NCBI GenBank assembly: GCA_020723485.1
Contig: DYIU01000001.1
Coordinates: 599,380 to 663,379 of the forward strand
Direction of reading: 5' to 3'
Source: Acidimicrobium ferrooxidans
Lineage (GTDB): Bacteria; Actinomycetota; Geothermincolia; Fen-727; Anoxymicrobiaceae
Length of the DNA: 64,000 nt
The position numbers and the translations under genes were made by a program. This document shows, piece after piece, positions 39,320 to 47,690 of this stretch (position 1 is its first letter; every line of letters begins with the position of its first letter). The notes beneath the pieces are model-generated. The model made no database searches. It was not told the DNA's origin and was given only the letters and a program-made list of their open reading frames with translations.

Positions 39320-41335
39320 ATGCGTTTTCACGAGTCACGCGCAATGAGAAACACCCGGGCGACGCGAGCGGCGCTGGCGGCGCTGGTGTGCATCCTTGTC
39401 ACTGCCTTCGCATCGCCGGCGGCCCTGTCCGCCCCGTACGCGTGGGATGGCGGGCACGACATCCTCGGGTGGCCGGGGCCCGCCAACGAGATGTACTTCG
39501 CCGAGGGGACGACCAGGAACGGGTTCGAGGAGTACCTGATTGTAAGGAACCCGGGCGGCGACGAGGCTCATGTGACCGTGAAGTACCTGTTCGGCGCCGA
39601 GGCGCCCCTCGTGCAGGGTGTGACCATCGACCCGTACGCCTCCGCCTCCATCAGCGTGAACGCCGCGGTGGGACCGGGCCGGGACGTCTCCATCGCGCTC
39701 GCGGCGAACCCCGGCGTGATAGCCGAGCGCGAGGTCTTCTTCAATTACAAGGGAGTCTGGACCGGGGGGCACGCCACCTGCGGCGTAGCCGCCCCGTCGG
39801 ACACCTGGTACTTCGCCGAGGGGGCGACCAGGGCCGGCATACAGGAGTGGCTGTGCCTGCAGAACCCCGCGGCCGGGGACATCGCGACGACGGTCACCTA
39901 CATGCTGGGCACGGGCGAGAACAAGACGGAGGACGTCACGGTCCCCGCCAACAGCAGGAAGACGGTGGACGTAAACGCCTCCGCCGGGCAGGGGCAGGAC
40001 GTCTCCATCATGGTCGAGGCTTCGGCGCCGCTCATCGCGGAGCGTCCCATGTACTTCGACTACAAGAACGCCTGGCGGGGCGGGCACACCGCCGCGGGCT
40101 CGACTGAGCTCGCGGCTCGCTGGGACTTCGCAGAGGGGACGACGCGCGCCGGGTTCGAGGAGTGGCTCTGCGTGATGAACCCGGGTGAGGCCGGTACCGC
40201 CACCGTCGAGTACATGTTCCCGGACGGGCCTTCCTTCACCCGGCAGTACGAGCTGAAAGCGCGCGCCCGCACCACGGTCTTCGTGAACGAGGTCACGGGG
40301 CCGGAAAAGGACGTCTCCCTTCGGGTGACGAGCGACCGCGACGTCCTCTGCGAGCGCCCGATGTACTTCCGTTACCAGTCTTCCTGGGAGGGAGGCCACG
40401 ACGTCATCGGCTCGACGGCCGGTGAGAAGACCTGGTACTTCCCGGTCACGTGCTCGGGAATGGGGTTCGTATCGTGGCTCTGCGTGATGAATCCCGGCAC
40501 GACCCCGAGAGACGTCCTGGTGCAGGTGTTCGGAGAGGGGGGCGGCTACGACGAGCGCGAGCTCGAGATGCCGGCCCGGAGCCGGGCGACCTTCGACCTG
40601 AACGCCCTCTCCGCAGGCAAGACCAACGCCTGGGTGAAGGTCTCAGGCTCGGGCGAGCTCGTGGCCGAAAGGCCGGTCTACTTCGCCTACGAGCCGAAGG
40701 TCGAGCCTGAACCGTTCGCTTTCGCGACGTGGGCGGGCATGGAGCTGAAGAGCCCCATAAGGTACTGCGACAACATAGGGGCGCAGTTCCACGAGGCCTC
40801 GCCCGAGGGCGGCGACGGCAGGCCGAACAACGTACAGGCCATGCAGCCGCTCGGTATCTGCCTTCGCGACGACAACCCGTCGCGCCTGGCCCCGGGCCTC
40901 AGCAGGTACGTGGGGAGCGAGACCTGTTACTTCATCGAGGACTCGAGGTCCAGGGGCACCTACTCGACCACCGCGTGCGACGTGACGGCTAAGGCGGGAA
41001 CCACCGTGTACGCCCCGGTCACCGGCACGGTGATGGCCGCGGAGAGCTACATGCTGTACGGCCGGTACCCGGACCTGCGGGTGCTCATACTGATGGACGG
41101 GCACCCCGGATACCACATGGCCGTCCTCCACATGTCGCAGCTGCTGGTTGCGAAGGGCCAGAGGGTCGAGGCGGGCGTGACGCCGGTGGGTGTGGTCCGC
41201 GACCTGGTGCCTTACTTCAACAGCGGCCCGAACCCGTACACGCGGGAGGAGGGCAACCACGCGCACCTGCAGATAAACTACCGCCCCGACATGGGGCTTG
41301 GAGGGAGCGCTCCTCCCGCCTCCGATACCCCGTAA
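39320..41335 (+). CDS. Secreted protein with four beta-repeats and degenerate M23-like domain
   Basis: 671 aa. The signal peptide ends near residue 38 (ALSAPYA). Four repeats of about 105 aa follow, each with a YFAEG(T/A)TR.GF.E(Y/E)WL...NPG opening and an AERP(M/V)YF.Y close (residues of about 55-460). The last 200 residues resemble an M23 peptidase barrel: TVYAPVTGTVMAAES, HMAVLHMSQLLVAKGQRVEAG, and EGNHAHLQINY keeping an HxH. The first metal-ligand motif (HxxxD) is not evident, so enzyme activity is doubtful. The ATG is 6 nt after TAATAT, so the mRNA is probably leaderless. It probably binds the cell wall or a surface glycan. Confidence 0.75.
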   Translation: MRFHESRAMRNTRATRAALAALVCILVTAFASPAALSAPYAWDGGHDILGWPGPANEMYFAEGTTRNGFEEYLIVRNPGGDEAHVTVKYLFGAEAPLVQGVTIDPYASASISVNAAVGPGRDVSIALAANPGVIAEREVFFNYKGVWTGGHATCGVAAPSDTWYFAEGATRAGIQEWLCLQNPAAGDIATTVTYMLGTGENKTEDVTVPANSRKTVDVNASAGQGQDVSIMVEASAPLIAERPMYFDYKNAWRGGHTAAGSTELAARWDFAEGTTRAGFEEWLCVMNPGEAGTATVEYMFPDGPSFTRQYELKARARTTVFVNEVTGPEKDVSLRVTSDRDVLCERPMYFRYQSSWEGGHDVIGSTAGEKTWYFPVTCSGMGFVSWLCVMNPGTTPRDVLVQVFGEGGGYDERELEMPARSRATFDLNALSAGKTNAWVKVSGSGELVAERPVYFAYEPKVEPEPFAFATWAGMELKSPIRYCDNIGAQFHEASPEGGDGRPNNVQAMQPLGICLRDDNPSRLAPGLSRYVGSETCYFIEDSRSRGTYSTTACDVTAKAGTTVYAPVTGTVMAAESYMLYGRYPDLRVLILMDGHPGYHMAVLHMSQLLVAKGQRVEAGVTPVGVVRDLVPYFNSGPNPYTREEGNHAHLQINYRPDMGLGGSAPPASDTP

Positions 41336-41344
41336 CGCAAAATC

Positions 41345-41420
41345 GGGGTCAGGTCGTTTTGTTGCATTTCCGGTTTCAGTCAAGGCCGGGTACGCAAATG
41401 CAACAAAACGACCTGACCCC
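41345..41420. repeat. GGGGTCAGGTC-type dispersed repeat, copy 2 (complete palindrome)
   Basis: Two perfect 25-bp inverted arms (41345-41369 and 41396-41420) flank a 26-bp centre. The transcript would form a very stable cruciform or hairpin. It starts 9 nt after the stop of the preceding gene and ends 15 nt before the -10 box of the next. The flanking TAACGCAAAATC is shared with the copy at 59242. REP-like elements of this kind are usually mobilised by RAYT/Y1 transposases; none is in the window. Confidence 0.85.
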
Positions 41421-41446
41421 TATGTTGCATCGGTTACAATTAGCGC

Positions 41447-43291
41447 ATGAACAAGCATTTGAAGCGAGCGCTGCAGGTCACCGGCATCTTCGTCATCTTC
41501 CTCATCGTCCTCTACGCGGCGATAGCCGTGGTCCTCTATTCCTCTTCAGGCCAGTTCCCGATGAAGAATACCGGCATCCCGCCTATACGCATCAGCAACC
41601 TGATCTGGCCGACCATCGGCTACCCGGCGATGCTAGCCCCGGGCGCGACGCTCGAGGTGGAGTTCGATTTCAACAAGCCCGGCAGGATAGGGCGCCTCCA
41701 GCCGAGGGACCCGGTGAAATGGCAGGCTGTCCTCAAGCCTGCGCGCACGGCCCTCAAGGGGCTCTCATACAGGATAAAGGCTTCCAGGGTATTCAAGGAG
41801 CTTTCGGGCCGCTGGCCGTCCGGGACGAGCAGGGGCCCGCCGAACGAGGTCTGGCACGCGGAGTTCCGCCTGCCCCCCGACGCCGTTCCCGAGCTCTATG
41901 ACCTGACCGTCAGCGCGGAGGCGAACGGCAAGACCTACCGGGACAGCCAGCCGCACTCGGTCGCCGTGACGGTCGTCGAAGAGGGCGACCTCAGGTTCGT
42001 GACCATGTCAGACATCCACGTCCACCGCCGCGACATCTCGGCTCCGTTCCAGCCGCAGTCAGACAAGGGCATAACCCTCGAGGGAAGGCCGGTCTTCTTC
42101 GAAAGGGCGATAGACCAGGTCAACCTCGTCCGCCCTGATTTCGTGATACTGCTCGGAGACTACGTCAGGGCGCAGCACTCCCCGGGCGACTTCCAGATAG
42201 AGTTCGAGAACTTCTACGAGACCCTCTCCCGCTTCGAGGTCCCGGTCTTCATGATCCCCGGCAACCACGACGTGTACATAAACGAGGTCGACGGTGCCGT
42301 GGTATGGGAGGAGAACCTGGGACCGCTGCGGTACTCGTTCGATATCGCCGGCTGTCATTTCACAGCCGCGAACACAACCGACTGGCCGCGGAGCGACCGC
42401 ATAGTGATGAAGAAGCTCGGGCTCTTCGTCTACCCGCGGAAATGGCAGGGGCAGCTCCTCGAGTCCCAGAACGAGAAGAAAGTCGAGGAGTTCAGGGCCC
42501 AGCTCGGGTGGATGCGCGACGACCTGGAGGACAGCCAGGAAGCGCTCGGCCGCTTCCTTCTGCTGCATCACGACCCCTACGTCCCTGACGGCGAGGGGAT
42601 AGCGTTCGAGAACGAGCGTTTCGCCGTGCTCTACTCGCTCGGCGGCGGTGGCGAGGGCAAGATGGCGACAAGGGAGCTCGCCTCCGCGTTCAGGGTGGCC
42701 TTCGCCTTCACCGGGCACAACCACTTCGACGACGTGGGACGGGTGGACTGGCATGACGGCGCGGGTGAGACCGTCTTCGCGAACCAGACGTGCGTTACCT
42801 TCGACAAGGGCGGGATGCAGGACCACTACCCCGGGTACCGCCTCGTGGAGGTCGAGGGAGGGGTCGTCCGGAGCTTCACCTACATGACCGGCGACAACTC
42901 GATTCCTCTCTACGACGGCTCGTCGCTCAGGGGCGAGACCGACACGGATGACCTCGACAGGCCTACGCTCTCCGCGGTCAGGGTATCCGTGGGCACTGAG
43001 GTGCAGGATCCGGCCGCTGGAGAGAGTGGCTTTTCGGGGGAAGGCGACGGCTGGCTCGTTCAGAGCTACCTCGGTATCGGGATGGACCTGCGCGGCCTCG
43101 TCATGGAGGTCCCCGCCTCTCAGGATGATTACACGGCGACCGGCGGGGAGGTCTACCGGTACGTGAACATCCCGGGCACGGACCGCGCGCTCGTCTACGT
43201 CAGCGCCCTGGTGCCGAAGGGTGTGCCGGGCGCGAGCGCCGCCAGCCCGGGCACTCCATCGCGCACCGAGGTCACCGTAAAAGCGCCCTGA
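41447..43291 (+). CDS. Membrane-anchored calcineurin-like metallophosphoesterase
   Basis: 614 aa. There is one N-terminal transmembrane anchor (VTGIFVIFLIVLYAAIAVVLY), then a beta-rich region. A phosphoesterase domain follows with all metal-site blocks: VTMSDIHVH, ILLGDYV, MIPGNHDVY, LLLHHDPY and FAFTGHNHFDD. A C-terminal beta domain follows. It should act outside the membrane on phosphomonoesters or diesters; the substrate is unknown. No ribosome-binding site: TACAAT (41435-41440) is 6 nt before the ATG, another leaderless candidate directly next to the palindromic repeat. Confidence 0.85.
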   Translation: MNKHLKRALQVTGIFVIFLIVLYAAIAVVLYSSSGQFPMKNTGIPPIRISNLIWPTIGYPAMLAPGATLEVEFDFNKPGRIGRLQPRDPVKWQAVLKPARTALKGLSYRIKASRVFKELSGRWPSGTSRGPPNEVWHAEFRLPPDAVPELYDLTVSAEANGKTYRDSQPHSVAVTVVEEGDLRFVTMSDIHVHRRDISAPFQPQSDKGITLEGRPVFFERAIDQVNLVRPDFVILLGDYVRAQHSPGDFQIEFENFYETLSRFEVPVFMIPGNHDVYINEVDGAVVWEENLGPLRYSFDIAGCHFTAANTTDWPRSDRIVMKKLGLFVYPRKWQGQLLESQNEKKVEEFRAQLGWMRDDLEDSQEALGRFLLLHHDPYVPDGEGIAFENERFAVLYSLGGGGEGKMATRELASAFRVAFAFTGHNHFDDVGRVDWHDGAGETVFANQTCVTFDKGGMQDHYPGYRLVEVEGGVVRSFTYMTGDNSIPLYDGSSLRGETDTDDLDRPTLSAVRVSVGTEVQDPAAGESGFSGEGDGWLVQSYLGIGMDLRGLVMEVPASQDDYTATGGEVYRYVNIPGTDRALVYVSALVPKGVPGASAASPGTPSRTEVTVKAP

Positions 43292-43295
43292 TGCG

Positions 43296-44000
43296 CTACT
43301 GGCCGAAGACCTGGTCCAGCAGGGCGAAGAACTCCGGGTCGAGGTCAGAGTAAGCCTGCTCGTTGATGTGCGAGTCCCCGACGTCGTACTCGGCCTTGAG
43401 CCATCCGTCGGACCCGGCCAGCGTCCCGTAGAAGTCGAACACCCATACCGAGCCCGGGTTCTCCGCTGCTTTCTCCTCCAGGAACAAATTGAACTCGCCG
43501 TACTCCTCCAGCAGAGAGCTGTCGCTGTCCTGCTCGTGCATGGGCAGGGCGTTACCGATGATGAGTTTCAGGCCCTTCTGCTTCGCGGTCTCTATGACCT
43601 CCTCGACCTCGGCTTCTCGCTGGTCGAGGTTCGACCCGTCGAAGTCGACGAAGCAGAACTTGAAGAAGACCACCGAACCGGGCGCGAGCCCCTCCACGTT
43701 GTTGGCGAAGCTCGGAGCGATGTCGCCGTCGACCAGCTCCGTGTAGTCGAGAAAATAACCGTTCTGCTCTACGGGGCCTTCCCAGGCATAGCCCCAGTGG
43801 TCCATCCACCCCGACATGACGGAGCGGCCGTTCATGATGACGGTCCTCGCCGGGTCCGCCGGGACAGCCTCAGACGACTGCTGGTCGGGCGCGGCAGGTT
43901 CCTCGGCGACCTCGCTGCTCGAGCCGCACCCCGCGGCGAGGGCGAACAGGCCGAGCGCCACCAGGAGCGACAGCGCGACTGCAATGGTCTTTCTGGTCAT
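43296..44000 (-). CDS. SGNH-hydrolase-like lipoprotein
   Basis: 234 aa. The signal peptide ends with lipobox ALAAGCGS. The mature part begins VIMNGRSVMSGW, like SGNH block I (usually GDS), and ends with GDSHINEQAYSDL, which carries the D-x-x-H of block V. The middle has alternating beta/alpha elements (SVVFFKFCFVDF, GLKLIIGNALP). This suggests a lipid-anchored esterase or a non-catalytic relative. ATG 44000 is preferred because GGGGTGG lies upstream at good spacing. Confidence 0.65.
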   Translation of the reverse strand: MTRKTIAVALSLLVALGLFALAAGCGSSSEVAEEPAAPDQQSSEAVPADPARTVIMNGRSVMSGWMDHWGYAWEGPVEQNGYFLDYTELVDGDIAPSFANNVEGLAPGSVVFFKFCFVDFDGSNLDQREAEVEEVIETAKQKGLKLIIGNALPMHEQDSDSSLLEEYGEFNLFLEEKAAENPGSVWVFDFYGTLAGSDGWLKAEYDVGDSHINEQAYSDLDPEFFALLDQVFGQ

Positions 44001-44170
44001 CGTTACCACCCCTTGTCCTATATAGTACCCCTGCTCAAGTCCCTAGACGCCTTCACCGCGACTTTTCTTACGGGTCGGGCCGCCAGCCCCACCGCCGGTG
44101 ATAGTATTGGGCCTGCGGGGGCCGCACCGCCCCCGACCCGCGAAGGCGGCTCCAGGCAAGGAGGTCCAGC

Positions 44171-46354
44171 ATGCTCAAGCTCAAGCGCGGCGAGGTAACC
44201 GTCCAGGGCGTCGAGGGCCCGGTCTCCATCAGGAGGAACGACTACGGGGTCCCACGCGTCTCGTCGGCCGACGACATCGACCTGTTCTTCGGGCTCGGGT
44301 GGGTCCACGCCGTGGACCGCCCGGTCGAGCTGGAGCTCACCCGCCTCGTTGCGAAGGGCGTCGCCGCCGAGTTCCTCGAGGCCTCGGAGGAGCTCATCGC
44401 GGCCGACATCTACATGAGGCGCTACAACCTGTGGGGCGACGGAAGGGAGCAGGTCTCATCCCTGACCCCGGAGGCGCTCCGCATAACGGAGGCGTACTGC
44501 GCCGGCGTCAACGAGGCCCTGGAGCGGGGCGCCAGGCCGTTCGAGTTCAAGCTCATCGGGCACAGGCAGGAGCCGTGGACCCCCGCCGACTGCATAATGA
44601 TGACCAAGCTCATCGGGCTCATCGACATGACCGAGACCCAGGGCTGGATCGAGAAGCTCATCGTCCAGATGCTGCAGAAGGGCGTGCCGCTAGACCAGCT
44701 GCGCGAGCTCTTCCCCTACCTCACCGACGAGCCCGACCCGGCGTTCCTCGAGGTGCTGAAGAAGGTCAGGCTGTCCGAGCCTGTCGTACCCCCGACCGTC
44801 GAGTGGGGCGCGCTGCCGCGCCTGACTGCCAGCAACAACTGGGTGGTCGCCGGCAGCAGGAGCGCGTCCGGAAAGCCCATACTGTGCGGCGACCCGCACC
44901 TCGACAGCGCAAGGCTCCCGGCCATCTGGCAGGAAGTGATGCTGCGCTCGGATTCCCTGTGGTTCGCGGGCTGCACCGTGCCGGGGATACCCCTCCCCGC
45001 GCTGGGGCGTACCGGCAGCCTCGCCTGGTCGCCCACCTACGGTTACATGGACGTAATAGATTTCTTCGTCGAGGAGGTGAAGGACGGGCGCTACAGGAGG
45101 GACGGCGAGTGGCGCGACTTCCGCGTCAGGGAGGAGACCATAAAGCTCAAGAAGGGTGAGCCGCGCAGGGCGCTCTTCTACGAGAACGAGCACGGGGTGC
45201 TCGACGGTGACCCCTCCGAGGACGGGTATTACCTCTGCATGGCGTGGACGCTCGGGCGGGGTACCGGCGCCGACACGCTCAACCACGGCTCGTACCTCAT
45301 CAGCGCCGAAAACGTCGAGGAGGCCATGCCGCACTTCGCGGCGATAGACTTCTGCTCCCAGAACTGGACCTGCGCGGACGCTGAAGGCAACATAGGCTAC
45401 CACCAGAGCGGCCGCTCTCCCGTACGCGCGGCGGGCTGCAGCGGGCTGCTGCCGATGCCGGGATGGGACAGCTCCTACGACTGGAAGGGGACCTGCCCCG
45501 TCTCGGACAACCCCTCGCTCTTCAACCCCCCGGAGGGCTACATCGGGACGGCCAACCAGGACATGAACTTCTGCGCCGGGACCCAGGCGTGCACCATCGC
45601 GATGGGCGACTGGCGCGCCCGGCGCATACACGAACTGCTCGGCGCGAGGACCGACCACACCGTCGAGTCGATGCAGAAGATGCACTACGACCTCTACTCC
45701 AAGCACGCGGAGGACTGGATGCCGCTCATAAGACCTCTGCTCGGCGAAGGCGCGCGTGCTAACCTCCTGCGCGACTGGGACCTGACTTACACGAGTGACT
45801 CGGTCGCCGCCTCCGTCTTCGAGCACATCTACCTCGAGCTCGCCCGCATCGTCTTCGGCGAGCAGTCCCTCGGCGGCGAGGTCATAGGATACCTGATGGA
45901 CGAGTCGATAATCTTCGCCGACTTCACGGGGAGCTTTGACCAGGTCATGTTGCGCGAGGAGTCCCTCTGGTTCGGCGGGAAGACCCGCGACGAGCTGCTC
46001 AGGCTGGCGGTCGAGCGCGGGTTGGCTGAAGAGGCGGGCCCGTGGGGCGAGGGGCGGAAGGTAATGATGAACAACATAATGTTCGCGGGGCGGCTGCCGA
46101 AGTTCCTCGGCTTCGACTATGGCCCCATCGAGATAATCGGGAACCGGGCGACGATACCCCAGGGCCAGATATTCCACACGATGGGGGGCCGGCAGGGGAC
46201 GTTCTCGCCCACGTTCAAGTTCGTGACGGATCTCGCGGAGGAGTGCATCTACTCGACGATGGCAGGCGGCCCCTCGGACAGGCGCTTCTCGCCGTGGTAT
46301 ACGAGCGGTATTGCCGACTGGCTTGCCGGGAAGTACAAGAAGACCGCGCCCTGA
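44171..46354 (+). CDS. Penicillin-acylase-family Ntn hydrolase
   Basis: 727 aa. N-terminal YGVPRVSSADDIDLFFGLGWVHAVDRPVELELTR matches the alpha chain. The autoproteolytic site is in TASNNWVV, where the Ser would become the N-terminal nucleophile of the beta chain. GDPHLD and ATIPQGQIFHTMGGRQG further support the family. There is no signal peptide, unlike the periplasmic enzymes, so it may act in the cytoplasm. Substrates include amides and N-acyl compounds such as acyl-homoserine lactones. The leader contains a 7-bp hairpin (CGGGGGC/GCCCCCG, 44116-44135). CAAGGAGG precedes the ATG. Confidence 0.87.
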   Translation: MLKLKRGEVTVQGVEGPVSIRRNDYGVPRVSSADDIDLFFGLGWVHAVDRPVELELTRLVAKGVAAEFLEASEELIAADIYMRRYNLWGDGREQVSSLTPEALRITEAYCAGVNEALERGARPFEFKLIGHRQEPWTPADCIMMTKLIGLIDMTETQGWIEKLIVQMLQKGVPLDQLRELFPYLTDEPDPAFLEVLKKVRLSEPVVPPTVEWGALPRLTASNNWVVAGSRSASGKPILCGDPHLDSARLPAIWQEVMLRSDSLWFAGCTVPGIPLPALGRTGSLAWSPTYGYMDVIDFFVEEVKDGRYRRDGEWRDFRVREETIKLKKGEPRRALFYENEHGVLDGDPSEDGYYLCMAWTLGRGTGADTLNHGSYLISAENVEEAMPHFAAIDFCSQNWTCADAEGNIGYHQSGRSPVRAAGCSGLLPMPGWDSSYDWKGTCPVSDNPSLFNPPEGYIGTANQDMNFCAGTQACTIAMGDWRARRIHELLGARTDHTVESMQKMHYDLYSKHAEDWMPLIRPLLGEGARANLLRDWDLTYTSDSVAASVFEHIYLELARIVFGEQSLGGEVIGYLMDESIIFADFTGSFDQVMLREESLWFGGKTRDELLRLAVERGLAEEAGPWGEGRKVMMNNIMFAGRLPKFLGFDYGPIEIIGNRATIPQGQIFHTMGGRQGTFSPTFKFVTDLAEECIYSTMAGGPSDRRFSPWYTSGIADWLAGKYKKTAP

Positions 46355-46363
46355 GCCCCCGGC

Positions 46364-46852
46364 TCAGGAGCCCTTCATCTTGAACAGGAACCAGTTCTTG
46401 CCGCCCTTGTCGCGCTCGAAGTTGTAGAGGACGTAGCGTCCCTTCAGCCGCTCGCCGTCGAGCTCGAACTTCAGCGCGCCGCGCTCTATGGCCTCAGCCA
46501 CGCTGTTGTCGGGCTCGTCCTCGAGCAGGGGCCGGTAGGTGCCCCGGTCCCAGATCTCCACCGTTCCCGCGCCGTACTCCCCGGCGGGTATCTCGCCTTC
46601 GAAGTCCTTGTAGTCGAAGGGGTGGTCCTCGACGTGCACGGCCAGGCGCTTCACGCCGGGCTCGGCGGGGGGCTCCTTGGTGACCGCCCAGCTCTTCAGG
46701 ACCCCTTCGTCCGCGAGCCTCAGGTCGTAGTGCAGGCGCCTGGCCTGGTGCTTCTGGATGACGAAGTCGCGGCTCTCCGCCTGCTTCACTTCCGCCCCGG
46801 GCTCCGGGGTGACCGCGAAATCCCGCTTCTTCTTGTACTCCTTGAGCGGCAC
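46364..46852 (-). CDS. Stand-alone LigD-type 3'-phosphoesterase domain
   Basis: 162 aa from GTG 46852 (GGAGGGTGGA upstream). It matches the PE domain of the end-joining protein LigD: DFVIQKHQARRLHYDLRL, HVEDHPFDYKDFEGEIPAGEYGAG and EIWDRGTY. The enzyme trims 3'-phosphates and ribonucleotides at DNA ends. No Ku, polymerase or ligase domain gene is near. Stand-alone PE proteins are known in archaea and bacteria. Confidence 0.9.
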   Translation of the reverse strand: MPLKEYKKKRDFAVTPEPGAEVKQAESRDFVIQKHQARRLHYDLRLADEGVLKSWAVTKEPPAEPGVKRLAVHVEDHPFDYKDFEGEIPAGEYGAGTVEIWDRGTYRPLLEDEPDNSVAEAIERGALKFELDGERLKGRYVLYNFERDKGGKNWFLFKMKGS

Positions 46853-46896
46853 TCCACCCTCCCGGCCTCGATGTTACGGTCACGTGCACTCTAATA

Positions 46897-47670
46897 CTAC
46901 AGAGTGATGACCTCACCTGCCCGGTCCTGCCAGCCGAGGGTGACGGTCACCCTCGAGCAGCGGGGCCCGAGTGCGCCGCGGACGGCCTCCAGCGGCAGGT
47001 CGGGGTGGTTGTTGGTCCGGCTCAGGTGCGCGAGCACCAGGTGAGCCATGCTGTCGTGAAAGAGGGAGTTCGCGAGCTGCGCCGCGTCGCTGTTCGAAAG
47101 GTGCCCGTAGGGGCTCGAGACACGCTTCTTGAGGAACTCGGGGTACGGTCCATCAGAGAGCATCGCCTCGTCGTGGTTGGACTCGAGCACCACCAGGTCG
47201 CAGCCCGAGAGGCCGGCGAGCACGTCGAGGGTGACGCTCCCCAGGTCGGTCGCGAACCCGGCTCGCATCCTGCCGTCAGAGACCGCGAAACCCACGGTCT
47301 CCGCCGCGTCGTGCGGGAGCAGGAAGGGCGTTACCTCCAGGCAGCCGACCGTGAAGGGCGACCCGGTGACGAACTCGACCAGCGCTCCCCTCGGAACCGC
47401 GCGGAGCAGCCGCGCGCCGGTGGACGTGGCGCGGTTGGCGTAGACGGGGCAGCCCAGGCGCCTGGAGACGGCCGCGGCGCCCCTGACGTGGTCGTTGTGC
47501 TCGTGGGACAGGAGCAGCGCGTCGATGCGGACGTCCCCGAGGCCGGAGACCGCCAGCCTTCGGGACAGCTCCCTCGCCGATATGCCCGCGTCGATGAGCA
47601 GGGCGGTACCGCCGGAGCGCAGCAGTGTGGCGTTTCCGGCCGAGCCGCTGGCGAGCACGCATATCTCGAT
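46897..47670 (-). CDS. MBL-fold metallohydrolase (WalJ/YycJ-like)
   Basis: About 257 aa. The metal site is clear: LLLSHEHNDHVRG (HxHxDH), with further His and Asp in PYGHLSN, FATDLG and LAHLSRTNNHP. The family is thought to be a 5'-exonuclease linked to DNA or cell-wall homeostasis. The start is odd. GGAGG at 47680-47676 is followed by ACATC and then ATC at 47670, giving the family-like MEICVLASGSAGN. The first canonical codon, GTG 47658, is 17 nt from the site and would cut off the first beta-strand. It follows the DnaQ-WYL gene closely. Confidence 0.88.
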   Translation of the reverse strand: MEICVLASGSAGNATLLRSGGTALLIDAGISARELSRRLAVSGLGDVRIDALLLSHEHNDHVRGAAAVSRRLGCPVYANRATSTGARLLRAVPRGALVEFVTGSPFTVGCLEVTPFLLPHDAAETVGFAVSDGRMRAGFATDLGSVTLDVLAGLSGCDLVVLESNHDEAMLSDGPYPEFLKKRVSSPYGHLSNSDAAQLANSLFHDSMAHLVLAHLSRTNNHPDLPLEAVRGALGPRCSRVTVTLGWQDRAGEVITL

Positions 47671-47690
47671 GATGTCCTCCTCTGGCAGGA

